Shown: positions 53,520 through 61,829 of the stretch, in pieces
How the letters are laid out: every line of letters begins with the position of its first letter
Numbering within the stretch: position 1 is the stretch's first letter
The notes under the pieces: model-generated
The model's input: only the letters and a program-made list of their open reading frames with translations
Told to the model about the DNA's origin: nothing
The model's database searches: none
DNA from: Actinomycetales bacterium
GTDB taxonomy: Bacteria > Actinomycetota > Actinomycetes > Actinomycetales > Dermatophilaceae
Direction of reading: 5' to 3'
Length of the DNA: 64,000 nucleotides
Assembly: GCA_016711095.1 (NCBI GenBank)
Contig: JADJTP010000002.1
Coordinates: forward strand, 496,001 to 560,000
Translations under genes and position numbers: made by a program

Positions 53520-54323
53520 TCAACGGGGGGTGGGGGCGGTGCTGGGTTCCGGGACCGCTTGAGCGTAACGAGGGGTCTTCGGTGTGTGCAACGCATCGAT
53601 GTTCACCGTGCCGAGCTGGTCGACCCGCGCGGCGGCCCCGACGCGTTTGACCGAGTCGACGATGCCGCCGGGGATGTTCATCGCCGAGGCGAGGGTCTGC
53701 GGATCACCGATGGCCAGCACGACGAACGGGCGTGTCAGCGACTGCCCGTCCACGGTCACGGATGTGCCGGCGTCGGCGAAGAAGGACCCGGCGACGATGC
53801 GCACTGTGCCGAACTGGACGACCTCCGCGCCGGCGTCCCGCAGCTCTTGCAGGACGTCGAGCAACGCGGACGCCCGAATCCCACCGTTCGGGTCGCTGAT
53901 CGTCACGCGGATGCCGGGACCAGTCGCCTGGACCGTGCCGGCCAGCACCGCGAGTCGATCGAGTCGCGCCTGCGCTTGCTCGGTGGCGGCCTGGGCGCGG
54001 TCGGCGCCCGATTGCAGCTCGTTGCGTTGGCCTTCGAGTTCGCGGGCTTGCTGGTCCAGCCGGGCGGCCCGCTGATTGACATCGGCGAGGACCCGCACCA
54101 GCTCGTCCTGGCGCAGGGTGCTCAGCTCGACCTCTTGGTTCTGCTGGATCTGCGTGGCGATCGCAAAGCCGAGGGCCAGGGTGAGAATGGCCGCGAGCAC
54201 ATTGGCGCGGGTGGCGCGAGCGGTGAACATCCGGCGCAGACGTCGCCAGGTGACGTCCCGAGGCTCTTCGGGCCCCGGAGGTCCGGACGCGTCTCCCGGC
54301 GGGCGGGCAGCTCGCAGCGGCAT
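53520..54323 (-). CDS. DUF881 family membrane-anchored protein
   Basis: Protein of 267 residues with one transmembrane helix (about residues 40-58, ANVLAAILTLALGFAIATQI) and an extracytoplasmic part. A coiled coil spans about residues 65-120 (LSTLRQDELVRVLADVNQRAARLDQQARELEGQ). The DUF881 core then shows VQATGPGIRVTISD, LLDVLQELRDAGAEVVQ and IGDPQTLASAMNIPGG. It is a paralogue of the gene two positions upstream; the pair flanks sbp, as Rv1825 and Rv1823 flank Rv1824. Function unknown, perhaps envelope or division related. Confidence 0.88.
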   Translation of the reverse strand: MPLRAARPPGDASGPPGPEEPRDVTWRRLRRMFTARATRANVLAAILTLALGFAIATQIQQNQEVELSTLRQDELVRVLADVNQRAARLDQQARELEGQRNELQSGADRAQAATEQAQARLDRLAVLAGTVQATGPGIRVTISDPNGGIRASALLDVLQELRDAGAEVVQFGTVRIVAGSFFADAGTSVTVDGQSLTRPFVVLAIGDPQTLASAMNIPGGIVDSVKRVGAAARVDQLGTVNIDALHTPKTPRYAQAVPEPSTAPTPR

Positions 54324-54326
54324 TCG

Positions 54327-54659
54327 TCAGGCCTTGAACAGGTGGCGTCGGATCGCCGCCACGTTGGAGAAGATCCGGATGCCGAGCACCACGACGACCC
54401 CGGTCGACAGCTGCGATCCGACCCCGAGCTGGTCGCCGAGCAGGACGATGAACGCTGCGACGACGACGTTGGACAGGAACGACACGACGAACACCTTGTC
54501 GACGAAGATGCCGTCAAGGATCGCGCGGACTCCCCCGAACACCGCGTCGAGCGCCGCGATGACAGCGATCGGCAGATAGGGCTGAAGCCACAGCGGGACG
54601 GTCGGATGCAGCAGCAGCCCGACGACGACGCCGACGAGTAGGCCGATCGCGGGAATCAT
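54327..54659 (-). CDS. sbp: Small basic protein family (DUF1290) membrane protein
   Basis: Membrane protein of 110 residues with three hydrophobic segments: IPAIGLLVGVVVGLLLHP, LPIAVIAALDAVFGGVRA and VVVAAFIVLLGDQLG, followed by VVVLGIRIFSNVAAIRRHLF. This matches the Sbp family found near division genes in Firmicutes and between DUF881 genes in actinobacteria. The start overlaps the stop of the upstream DUF881 gene by four bases and the stop is 3 bp before the next one, so the three are made together. Function unknown. Confidence 0.9.
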   Translation of the reverse strand: MIPAIGLLVGVVVGLLLHPTVPLWLQPYLPIAVIAALDAVFGGVRAILDGIFVDKVFVVSFLSNVVVAAFIVLLGDQLGVGSQLSTGVVVVLGIRIFSNVAAIRRHLFKA

Positions 54660-55639
54660 CGGGCCGCCTCCGTGGTGGTCGAAGCAGTGCGCCGCGGCGT
54701 TGAGGCCGTGGGGCGGGATGCCGTGCGAGTGCTTGGCGTCGACGAGCTCGGGGTCGCTGGCGTGATCGTCCGGCTCGGCTCCGCCGAGCGTACGTCGTCG
54801 GGCCGGGCCCGTGCGTGCTGCAACGCCGAGAGCGCGCCGGCGGGACAGGTCAGGTCTGAGCCTGTGTTGATCTCGACCCGGATGCCGTAGTTGTCCTCCA
54901 GCGCCTTGAGATAGCTGCCGGTGACGGAGGCACCCAACGTCGTGGGCATCGCGACGGGATCGCCGATGGCGGTGATGACGTACGGCCGGGTGAGCGGCCG
55001 GAAGTCCACCAACACGGCTTGGCCGGCGAAGCGGATCGCCGAGCGAGCCGTGAGCCGCTGACCGTTGATCGACACGGCCTCGGCGCCGGCCGACCACAGG
55101 CCATTGGTGACGATTTGCAGGTCGGCGGCGCTCACCCTGCCATCCTCGAAGCCTGCGGCGCCGCGGTCGGGGTCGCCGGCCTGCGCCTCAGCCGAGTCGT
55201 CGAGCGTGATGGAGATTCCGGGCCCGGTCACGGCGACCCCGCCCCCGATGAGCTCCAGGCTCGCCAGCTCAGCGATGATGCTGCCCTGGCCCGACAGTCC
55301 CAGGGCGCTCTCGCGGGCTGCGGCGACCTCGCCCACAAGCGCAGCCACGCGCGCGGCCTGCTCGTCGCCGGCGCGCCGTCCGTCGGAGATCTGCTCCGTG
55401 AGCTGATCACGGGCCTGGCCGACGACACTCGTCGCGGACTTCAACGTGGAGGCTGAGACGGCGAAGAGGAAGCCGATGAAGACGGCGACGACCAGCACGA
55501 GCGGACGCCGGGCCGACGTCGGTCCGGGCAGGCCGCGGGCTTGCCGCTTGGCTGCGGCCGCGGCGTACCCGGGCTCCAGGGAGCGCTCGCGAAGCTCGCT
55601 GATGAGCGCCATCGACTCGTCGACACGGCGCGCGTTCAT
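54656..55639 (-). CDS. DUF881 family membrane-anchored protein (upstream paralogue)
   Basis: Protein of 327 residues. After a cytoplasmic N-terminus (about 50 residues) a membrane helix (PLVLVVAVFIGFLFAVSAS) leads to a coiled coil and the DUF881 core: VAVTGPGISITLDDS, VTNGLWSAGAEAVSINGQRL, RPYVITAIGDPVAMPTTL and LEDNYGIRVEINTG. The C-terminal 60 residues are rich in Ser, Thr, Pro and Arg and lack resemblance to the family. The ATG at 55639 overlaps the pgsA stop (ATGA); the open frame upstream is antisense-like shadow within pgsA. Confidence 0.88.
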   Translation of the reverse strand: MNARRVDESMALISELRERSLEPGYAAAAAKRQARGLPGPTSARRPLVLVVAVFIGFLFAVSASTLKSATSVVGQARDQLTEQISDGRRAGDEQAARVAALVGEVAAARESALGLSGQGSIIAELASLELIGGGVAVTGPGISITLDDSAEAQAGDPDRGAAGFEDGRVSAADLQIVTNGLWSAGAEAVSINGQRLTARSAIRFAGQAVLVDFRPLTRPYVITAIGDPVAMPTTLGASVTGSYLKALEDNYGIRVEINTGSDLTCPAGALSALQHARARPDDVRSAEPSRTITPATPSSSTPSTRTASRPTASTPRRTASTTTEAAR

Positions 55640-56271
55640 CCGCTGGTCCCGTCGAGCGCAGGCGAGGACTGTCCGCGCCGCAGCAGCGGCAGTGCCTGCC
55701 CGGCATACAGGATGGCGGAAAGCCAGTAGAGACCAACTCCCCACCAGGCGAACGCCCACCCGATCGGCAGGGCCACGGTCCCGACGGTGTTGGGCTGCTG
55801 GCCGAGCAGGATGACCGGGAAGGCGTAGAGGAGGTTGAAGGTCGCCGCCTTGCCGACGAAATGCACGGGTAGGCCGACCTGGCCGACCCGCTTGAGCAGG
55901 ATCAGCAGGACAGCCATCACCACTTCCCGCAGCAGCAGCAGCCCGACGAGCCACCACGGGATGATCGAACGCCAGGCCAGGCCGATGAGCGTGCTGGCGA
56001 TGTACAGCCGATCGGCCATCGGATCGAGCAACTGTCCGACGCGAGAGACGAGGTGGAAGCGGCGGGCAATCTTGCCGTCGAGATAGTCCGTGATGCCCGA
56101 GACGGCCAGCACGAACAGTGCCCAGCCGTCATCGCCGCGCAAAATGAGCCAGAGGAAGATCGGCACCCCGACGAGCCGCAGGCCGGACAGGACGTTCGGC
56201 ACCGTCAGGATGCGGTCGGTGTCGACCTGCTCGGCCCCTTCGACCGCTCGTGCTGCCTCGTCTTGCGCCAC
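55636..56271 (-). CDS. pgsA: CDP-alcohol phosphatidyltransferase (PgsA-type)
   Basis: Membrane enzyme of 211 residues that joins CDP-diacylglycerol to an alcohol, most likely glycerol-3-phosphate. The family motif DGxxAR(x8)GxxxDxxxD is seen in DYLDGKIARRF and GQLLDPMADR. About five membrane helices follow the N-terminal LTVPNVLSGLRLVGVPIFLWL. GTG at 56271 (VAQDEAARA) is chosen because it gives a usual length; the longer frame runs over the region after ribH. Position before DUF881-sbp-DUF881 corresponds to Rv1822 (pgsA2). Cardiolipin synthase activity cannot be ruled out. Confidence 0.88.
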   Translation of the reverse strand: MAQDEAARAVEGAEQVDTDRILTVPNVLSGLRLVGVPIFLWLILRGDDGWALFVLAVSGITDYLDGKIARRFHLVSRVGQLLDPMADRLYIASTLIGLAWRSIIPWWLVGLLLLREVVMAVLLILLKRVGQVGLPVHFVGKAATFNLLYAFPVILLGQQPNTVGTVALPIGWAFAWWGVGLYWLSAILYAGQALPLLRRGQSSPALDGTSG

Positions 56272-56362
56272 ACGCGTGAGCCTAGCCCGCAGCTCCCGCC
56301 GCAGACCCCAACCCCGGTTTGCTGCGCCAGTCGACACGGCAATCGGCAGGCCAGGCTTGCAT

Positions 56363-56848
56363 TCAGGCGCCGCCCCGCGTCGCCTCAAGGTCACGCAGAG
56401 TGACGGCGGTTGCGACGGCGGCGGTCGCCGCCTCGTGGCCTTTGTCCTCCGAGCTGCCCGGCAAGCCCGCCCGCTCAAGGGCCTGCTCGGTCGTGTCGCA
56501 GGTGAGGACGCCGAAGCCCACGGGTACCCCGCTGGTCACGGACACCTGGGTGAGCCCGGCGGTGACGCTTTGGCAGACGTACTCGAAGTGTGGAGTGCCA
56601 CCTCGCACCACGACACCGAGGGCGACGAGGGCGTCGTGGTGGGGCGCGAGGCGGGCGCACACGACGCTCAGCTCGATGGTGCCAGGGACGCGCACGACAG
56701 TCGGGGCGTCGATCCCGGCATCCGTGAGGCCGCGGACGGCTCCGGCGACGAGGCCGTCCATGATCTGCTCGTGCCACGACGCGGCGACGACCGCGACCCG
56801 CAGGCCCCGCCCGTCGACGGTGACCTCGGGGGCTCCTTCGCCGCTCAT
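56363..56848 (-). CDS. ribH: 6,7-dimethyl-8-ribityllumazine synthase
   Basis: Lumazine synthase (161 residues) joins 5-amino-6-ribitylaminouracil with dihydroxybutanone phosphate. Family blocks are VAVVAASWHEQIMDGLVAGA, VPGTIELSVVCARLA, the catalytic-His region LGVVVRGGTPHFEYVCQSVTAGL and PVGFGVLTCDTTEQALERAG followed by KGHEAATAAV. GAAGGAG precedes the ATG. Last gene of the riboflavin operon, 50 bp after ribBA. Confidence 0.95.
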   Translation of the reverse strand: MSGEGAPEVTVDGRGLRVAVVAASWHEQIMDGLVAGAVRGLTDAGIDAPTVVRVPGTIELSVVCARLAPHHDALVALGVVVRGGTPHFEYVCQSVTAGLTQVSVTSGVPVGFGVLTCDTTEQALERAGLPGSSEDKGHEAATAAVATAVTLRDLEATRGGA

Positions 56849-56898
56849 GTCGTGGTACTCCTTCGCTCGGTGGGTGTTCGCTTGCGGTGCCCGCGCTG

Positions 56899-58122
56899 TC
56901 AGGCCGTCGTACCGCTGGCGGTGGTGTCGATGACGAGGTCGTGGCCCATCCGGTCACGTTTGGTGCGCAGGTAGCTGCGGTTGTCGGGGCCGGGCGCGAT
57001 GCGTAGCCGCTCGACGGCGGCGACATCGATGCCGTGCTCACGCAGGGCGGCGACCTTGGCTGGGTTGTTCGTGAGCAGCCGCACGGACTCGATGCCGAGG
57101 TCGACGAGCACGGCCGCTCCGGCGGCATACTCGCGGGCATCGATGGGCAGGCCGAGCTCGATCTGCGCGTCGACGGTGTCGAGGCCTCGGTCCTGTAGCT
57201 CGTAGGCACGCAGCTTGGCGCCGAGGCCGACCCCGCGTCCCTCGTGACCGCGCACGTACACAAGGACGCCACCCTCGGCCGCGACCCGCTCCAGCGCCCG
57301 CTCGAGCTGCTGGCCGCAGTCGCACCGCCGCGAGCCCAGGACGTCTCCGGTGAGGCACTCTGAATGCACGCGCACGAGCGACGTGCCGCCGGGGATTCCG
57401 CGCGGGCTCACGAGTGCGAGGTGCTCGACGCCGGTCACGATGTCGCGGTAGACGATGGTGCGGAAGATGCCGTGCCGAGTGGGCAGGACGGTGTCGGCGA
57501 CGCGTTCGACCCGGTCCCGCCGCTGTCGCCACGCCACGAGCTCGGCGATCGTGATGACCGGCAGGCCGATCGCCGCGCCGAGTGCGAGCACCTCGGGGGT
57601 GCGCAGCATGGTGCCATCGTCGGCGACGAGCTCGGCGATGGCGCCGACGGGGGCGAGGCCGGCGAGGCGGCACAGGTCGACGGCGGCCTCGGTGTGCCCA
57701 GCTCGTGCGAGCACACCGCCCTCCCGGGCGCGCAGCGGCACGACGTGGCCGGGACGAACGAGGTCGTCAGGCCCGGTCGTGGCGGCGGCGAGGGTACGGA
57801 TCGTGTGGGCGCGGTCGGCGGCAGAGATGCCGGTCGTCACCCCGGATGCCGCATCGACAGTTACCGTGTATGCCGTGCGCAGCGGATCGCGGTTGTCGAG
57901 CACCATGAGCGGCAGGGCGAGCCGGTCGGCGACCTCGGCGGTCACCGGGACACAGATGTAGCCCGAAGTGTGGCGGATCGTCCAGGCCAACCAGTCGTCC
58001 GTGAGGGTCTCGGCCGCGAGGACGACGTCGCCCTCATTCTCCCGGTCCTCGTCGTCCAAGACGAGGACGGGACGGCCGCCCCGCAGCGCGTCGAAAGCCT
58101 GCTCGACGCTCGCGAGGATCAT
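56899..58122 (-). CDS. ribBA: Bifunctional DHBP synthase / GTP cyclohydrolase II
   Basis: Two-domain enzyme of 407 residues making both early riboflavin precursors. The N-terminal dihydroxybutanone-phosphate synthase domain (about 1-205) has LDDEDRENEGDVVLAAE and the TGISAADRAHTI block, with RPGHVVPLRAREGGVLARAGHTEAAVDL. The C-terminal GTP cyclohydrolase II domain (about 206-400) has the zinc Cys set CLTGDVLGSRRCDCGQQ and GHEGRGVGLGAKLRAYELQD. The start overlaps the ribE stop by four bases (ATGA). Confidence 0.95.
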   Translation of the reverse strand: MILASVEQAFDALRGGRPVLVLDDEDRENEGDVVLAAETLTDDWLAWTIRHTSGYICVPVTAEVADRLALPLMVLDNRDPLRTAYTVTVDAASGVTTGISAADRAHTIRTLAAATTGPDDLVRPGHVVPLRAREGGVLARAGHTEAAVDLCRLAGLAPVGAIAELVADDGTMLRTPEVLALGAAIGLPVITIAELVAWRQRRDRVERVADTVLPTRHGIFRTIVYRDIVTGVEHLALVSPRGIPGGTSLVRVHSECLTGDVLGSRRCDCGQQLERALERVAAEGGVLVYVRGHEGRGVGLGAKLRAYELQDRGLDTVDAQIELGLPIDAREYAAGAAVLVDLGIESVRLLTNNPAKVAALREHGIDVAAVERLRIAPGPDNRSYLRTKRDRMGHDLVIDTTASGTTA

Positions 58123-58748
58123 GACCCCTCGACCGGCGCGAAGCGGGTGGCGAGGAGCCGTTCCACATACTTCGCGAGGACATCGACCTCCAGGTTGACC
58201 GGGTCCCCGACACCCTTGGTGCCGAGCGTCGTCAGCTCGAGGGTCGTGGGGATGAGCGAGACGGTGAAGGCGCTTCCAGTCGACGCGCCGCCGTCGGTGA
58301 CTTCGACGACAGTGAGGCTGACGCCGTCGACGGTGATCGAGCCCTTCTCGACGACATAAGGTGCGAGCTCGCTCGGCAGTGAGACCTCAACGACCTCCCA
58401 TCGTTCTCCCGGCGTCTGGGCGGTGATCGTGCCCGTGCCGTCGACATGGCCCTGCACGACGTGACCGCCGAACCGGCCCGAGGCGGCCATGGCACGCTCG
58501 AGGTTGACCCGGTCGCCGGGCCGCAGCGCCCCGAGGCTTGAGCGCTTCAGTGTCTCGGCCATGACGTCGACGGAGAACCTCCCGTCGCCGTGGGTGACGA
58601 CCGTGAGGCAGACCCCGTTGACCGCGATCGAAGCGCCGAGCGCGGCGTCGCTCGTCACGAGGGGTCCATGGATGGTCAGCCGAGCGGAGTCCGTCTCGGT
58701 CTCGAGCGCGGCGACCGTGCCGAGCTCTTCAACGATGCCTGTGAACAT
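58119..58748 (-). CDS. ribE: Riboflavin synthase alpha chain
   Basis: Riboflavin synthase of 209 residues, dismutating two lumazines into riboflavin. It starts MFTGIVEELGTV, the family hallmark, and contains two similar lumazine-binding domains: SIAVNGVCLTV with the ERAM region in the first (to about 95), and GHVVQGHVDGTGTI with SITVDGVSLTV in the second. AGGAG precedes the ATG and overlaps the ribD stop region, so it is co-translated after ribD. Sometimes named ribC in other species. Confidence 0.95.
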   Translation of the reverse strand: MFTGIVEELGTVAALETETDSARLTIHGPLVTSDAALGASIAVNGVCLTVVTHGDGRFSVDVMAETLKRSSLGALRPGDRVNLERAMAASGRFGGHVVQGHVDGTGTITAQTPGERWEVVEVSLPSELAPYVVEKGSITVDGVSLTVVEVTDGGASTGSAFTVSLIPTTLELTTLGTKGVGDPVNLEVDVLAKYVERLLATRFAPVEGS

Positions 58749-58751
58749 GGG

Positions 58752-59765
58752 TCAGCTCCTCTGGAGGGGGCGGGCGGTGATCCGGACGTCCGGACCGAGG
58801 ATCGTGACGTCGATGGGCTGGAGACGCACGGCCTCCGTGATGGTGGTGATGCCTAGGTCGGCAATGACCGACGGACCGGCGCCGAGCAGGGCGGGCGCGA
58901 GGTAGGCGACCACCTCGTCGACCAGGCCCGCCGCGAGGAAGGCGGCACTGAGGGTGGGGCCGCCCTCAAGCAGCACGCGGTGGATACCACGGGCCTGGAG
59001 GCTGGCGAGCACCTCGGCGGGGTCGCGGGTGTTGAGCACGAGGGTCTCGGCGTCGCCGTCGAGCAGTCGCGTGCCGGCTGGAAGTGGGCGGTGACCGACG
59101 ACAACGCGCAGCGGCTGGCGCGGGGCATCCGCGCCGTCAGTGCCCCGGACGGTCAGCTGGGGATCGTCGGTGATCGCCGTGCCCGTACCGATGACGACGG
59201 CGCCGCAGCGGGCCCGAAGCGCGTGGACATCGGCGCGGGCAGCCTCACCCGTGATCCAGCGGCTCGTCCCGTCAACGGCCGCGACCCGACCATCGAGCGT
59301 GGACGCGCTCTTGGCGACGACCCACGGCCGGCCCATGCGTTTGGCGTGAAGCCAGGAGGCGTTGACCTCCTCGGCCTCTGTCGTGAGCACACCGCCCTCG
59401 ACGATTACCCCCGCTTCGGCCAGAGTCGCTGCGCCCCCGGCGGCTGCCGGGTCGGGGTCGGCGACGGCGAACACGACGCGGGCGATCCGGGCCGCCACGA
59501 GCGCGCGGGAGCACGGGCCGGTGCGGCCGGTATGGTTGCACGGCTCGAGGGTGACATAGACCGTGCCGCCGCTCGCCGCTTCCCCGGCTGCCGCGAGGGC
59601 CGCGACCTCGGCGTGCGGGGTGCCGGCGCCGCGGTGGTGTCCGACGCCCACGACCGCGCCGGCGGAGTCCGTCACGACGCAGCCGACGCGGGGGTTGGGA
59701 TCGGCCTCCACCCCGCGCCGGGCAGCGCTGAGCGCCAACCGCATCAGCGCGGAATCCTCGTCCAT
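58752..59765 (-). CDS. ribD: Bifunctional pyrimidine deaminase/reductase RibD
   Basis: RibD (337 residues) deaminates and then reduces the GTP-derived pyrimidine. The N-terminal zinc deaminase domain has TPHAEVAALAAAGEA and the PCNHTGRTGPC zinc pair, with DPNPRVGCVV before them. The reductase domain starts near residue 150 (RPWVVAKSASTLDGRVAA) and has GTGTAITDDPQLTVR and LEGGPTLSAAFLAAGLVDE. The ATG at 59765 (MDEDSALMRLAL) is chosen; the longer frame runs into the riboswitch. First gene of the riboflavin operon. Confidence 0.95.
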   Translation of the reverse strand: MDEDSALMRLALSAARRGVEADPNPRVGCVVTDSAGAVVGVGHHRGAGTPHAEVAALAAAGEAASGGTVYVTLEPCNHTGRTGPCSRALVAARIARVVFAVADPDPAAAGGAATLAEAGVIVEGGVLTTEAEEVNASWLHAKRMGRPWVVAKSASTLDGRVAAVDGTSRWITGEAARADVHALRARCGAVVIGTGTAITDDPQLTVRGTDGADAPRQPLRVVVGHRPLPAGTRLLDGDAETLVLNTRDPAEVLASLQARGIHRVLLEGGPTLSAAFLAAGLVDEVVAYLAPALLGAGPSVIADLGITTITEAVRLQPIDVTILGPDVRITARPLQRS

Positions 59766-59860
59766 GTCCTGCCCTCGTGCCTCGAACCGGTCTCGGGTCG
59801 GGCTCCGGGCGGATGGCCAGCGACGACGGCACACCACAGGTGCGCCGACGACTGCGGCCG

Positions 59861-59889
59861 CCGACGAGAACCCCGAAGGGTTTCGTCGG
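59861..59889 (-). terminator. Hairpin between FMN aptamer and ribD
   Basis: CCGACGA (59861-59867) pairs with TCGTCGG (59883-59889), with a further AACCC/GGGTT pairing inside and a short CGAA loop. It directly follows the aptamer and lies about 95 bp before the ribD ATG, so it is the likely expression platform (terminator or pause hairpin). There is no U-tract; control at translation level is less likely given the distance. Confidence 0.55.
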
Positions 59890-60016
59890 TACGTGCTGCC
59901 TACCATCCGGACTTTCACCGTCGGTCCTGGGATTGCACCAGATCAACCGGCCGCTGGCTGCGGCCGGGTCGCGGACTGTCACCGCCGGTTCGGACTTACA
60001 CCGACCCCGGAGCACG
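59890..60016 (-). promoter_or_regulatory. FMN riboswitch (RFN element)
   Basis: Conserved RFN blocks appear in order on the reverse strand: GGGGTCGGTGTAAGTCCGAACC, CGGCGGTGACAGTCCGCGACCC, the variable stem GGCCGCAGCCAGCGGCC, then TTGATCTGGTGCAATCCCAGGACCGACGGTGAAAGTCCGGATGG. The closing helix P1 is GTGCT (60015-60011) with AGCAC (59897-59893). It sits in front of ribD-ribE-ribBA-ribH and should switch the operon off when FMN is plentiful. Confidence 0.95.
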
Positions 60017-60025
60017 TGTCGCACC

Positions 60026-60031
60026 ATTATG
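60026..60031 (-). promoter_or_regulatory. Candidate -10 box of the riboflavin operon
   Basis: CATAAT on the reverse strand lies about 10 bp upstream of the first base of the FMN aptamer, as expected if transcription starts at the aptamer. No good -35 hexamer is visible 17-18 bp further up. Placement supports it more than sequence does. Confidence 0.45.
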
Positions 60032-60075
60032 CAGCAGGCCCACCGTTGCGTCTGCTCGCGTTCATCGTGCGGCGC

Positions 60076-60747
60076 TCAGTGCGGCGCAGCCTCAGGCCGT
60101 TCCGCGAGTGCCTTGATGGTGCGGATCATCTGCCAACTCATCACGGTACTAATGAGGTTCACCACCTCGACGCTTGCCCGGACGGGGCCGCTGGCCGCCC
60201 GATAGCGCTCTCGGACGTGAAGCCGGGTGGCCGGACTGCCGCCCGGAGCCGTGGGCAGCGCACGGATGGTGAACGCCCAGGTGAAGTCCATGCCCGTGAC
60301 CTGAGGGGCCGGGCCACCCGTGCTGGAGGCCACAAGAGCCTCTCCGGGGTCCACCCGTGCCACCGTCAAGATCATCTCGGGGTGCAGCGGAAATGGCTCC
60401 CCGACCTGCGGATCCTGCCAGGACGGCACGATCCGGTCAGCGTTGCGGATGTCGCAGCCGACCAGGTTCTCGACCCAGGCGAACGAGTAGAACCCGCCCT
60501 TGTCCTGACCTAACTGTGCGATCCAGGGCCACACCCGCTCCGGTGCCGCCGCAATGGTCACGGCACGGTCCGCCTGAACGTCGACGCCATCGAACAGTTC
60601 GTCGCCTGGTAGCGGTCTCCTGGATTCCTCGCGGGTCGCCCCGAGCCGACGGTTGCTGCCGGTGACGACGATCCCGGCTGCCGCGGCTACGACGGCAACG
60701 AGTGGTGCGACGGCTAGGGCACAGAGCGGTTTGGGGAGCATGGTCAT
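60076..60747 (-). CDS. SRPBCC superfamily protein with N-terminal membrane anchor
   Basis: Protein of 223 residues. The N-terminus (ALAVAPLVAVVAAAAGIVVTG, about residues 10-30) is one membrane helix or uncleaved signal. The rest has the helix-grip pattern of the SRPBCC/polyketide-cyclase fold: VTIAAAPERVWPWIAQLGQDKGGFYSFAWVENLVGCD near residues 63-99, then MDFTWAFTIRALP and the long C-terminal helix. Such proteins bind hydrophobic ligands; no specific role can be given. A decayed partial copy lies at 63070-63260. Confidence 0.82.
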   Translation of the reverse strand: MTMLPKPLCALAVAPLVAVVAAAAGIVVTGSNRRLGATREESRRPLPGDELFDGVDVQADRAVTIAAAPERVWPWIAQLGQDKGGFYSFAWVENLVGCDIRNADRIVPSWQDPQVGEPFPLHPEMILTVARVDPGEALVASSTGGPAPQVTGMDFTWAFTIRALPTAPGGSPATRLHVRERYRAASGPVRASVEVVNLISTVMSWQMIRTIKALAERPEAAPH

Positions 60748-61197
60748 CGTGGGCGCCTCTCGTCAGGTGCCATTCTGCTCCTGCACGGCAATCAGGGAAG
60801 GGTGATCCTCGACGCGGCAACTGCCTGCGTCAGCCCGTCAACGATGGAGCATGTGAGGCAAGGGACCGCGCTCTGTCTGTGGCCGGGGCGGGCTCAGCCC
60901 GAGGAGGCTCTTGCCCGAACGCCTGACCAGCCGCGGTGCGCTTCCTGGGTCAGAGGTGGGTTCCGTGCAGACCGAGGAACGCCAGCGCCACGGGCGCGCG
61001 CCAGCTCCGGCTGTCCCGACGCCGGACCTGGTGTGGGGCCGTCGGCCATGGAGCCATAGGGTGGGAGGTGTTTGCTGATGCGCACCGCTCACGAGGGAGA
61101 GGCATGCGGAAGCTATCGGTCAAGCCCCTTGGGCGCACGCTGATCTGGATCTCGAGGCCGCAACCAGCCACCGTGGACTCAGGAACAGGCTCCTGAA
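60748..61197. other. 450-bp interval without a supported gene
   Basis: Short open frames exist on both strands but none has family resemblance or a good start. I see no repeat or hairpin of note. The region should hold the promoters of the divergent SRPBCC and membrane protein genes. Confidence 0.5.
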
Positions 61198-61767
61198 GTG
61201 GCGAACATGTCGATCCCGGATGCTCAACGCGACGTGCGCAACGTCTACGAGGGCGGGTTCTACGGCCAACTCGTGTCGGGGGCGGTGTGGCTGGCCGCGG
61301 CCGCGGCCGCGACATGGGTCTCGCCGTCGGCTGCCGTTCTCACACTCTTCTTCGGCGGCGTTCTGATCTTCCCTTTGACAACCTTGGCCATTCGAAGCTC
61401 CGGCCGGGCGGCATCATTGCCCGCGGGGCATCCAATGGCTGGTTTGGCGACGCAGATAGCCTTCACGGTTCCGATCGGCTTCGTCGTCGTCGTGACGATG
61501 CTCGGCGGTCGCATGGGTTTGTTCTTTCCGGCGTGCATGGTCATCGTGGGCGCGCACTACCTTCCTTTCGTGTTCCTCTACGGCATGCGCCTGTTCGCTG
61601 TCCTTGCCGCGCTGATGATCCTGGTCGGCGTTCTTCTGCTGTACCTGCCACTCGTTCCGTCCACCACGGGCGGGTGGCTCACCGGCGCCCTGCTCGTGGT
61701 CTTCGCGTTCTTGCTCAAAGCGTCCGCTCGATCGCAGGACGCGAGGCCAGCCTCGTCAGGAAGCTGA
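61198..61767 (+). CDS. DUF7010-like polytopic membrane protein
   Basis: Hydrophobic protein of 189 residues with about five or six membrane segments, beginning MANMSIPDAQRDVRNVYEGGFYGQLVSGAVWLAAAAAATW. The N-terminal AQRDVRNVYEGGFYGQLVSG and central HYLPFVFLYGMRLF resemble a family of small bacterial membrane proteins of unknown function (DUF7010-like by memory, not checked). GTG start at 61198. It precedes the CPBP protease gene by 62 bp on the same strand. Codon use is less GC3-extreme than in the core genes. Confidence 0.7.
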   Translation: MANMSIPDAQRDVRNVYEGGFYGQLVSGAVWLAAAAAATWVSPSAAVLTLFFGGVLIFPLTTLAIRSSGRAASLPAGHPMAGLATQIAFTVPIGFVVVVTMLGGRMGLFFPACMVIVGAHYLPFVFLYGMRLFAVLAALMILVGVLLLYLPLVPSTTGGWLTGALLVVFAFLLKASARSQDARPASSGS

Positions 61768-61829
61768 CCGTGCCGAATCGGAGCCCTGGCCCCGTCCATC
61801 GGGACCCACAGAAAGGCGGCCGAATCATC

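Noticed and set aside
60936..61196. 86-codon frame before the membrane protein gene
   Set aside because: No ribosome binding site or recognisable sequence, and the composition is unlike neighbouring genes.
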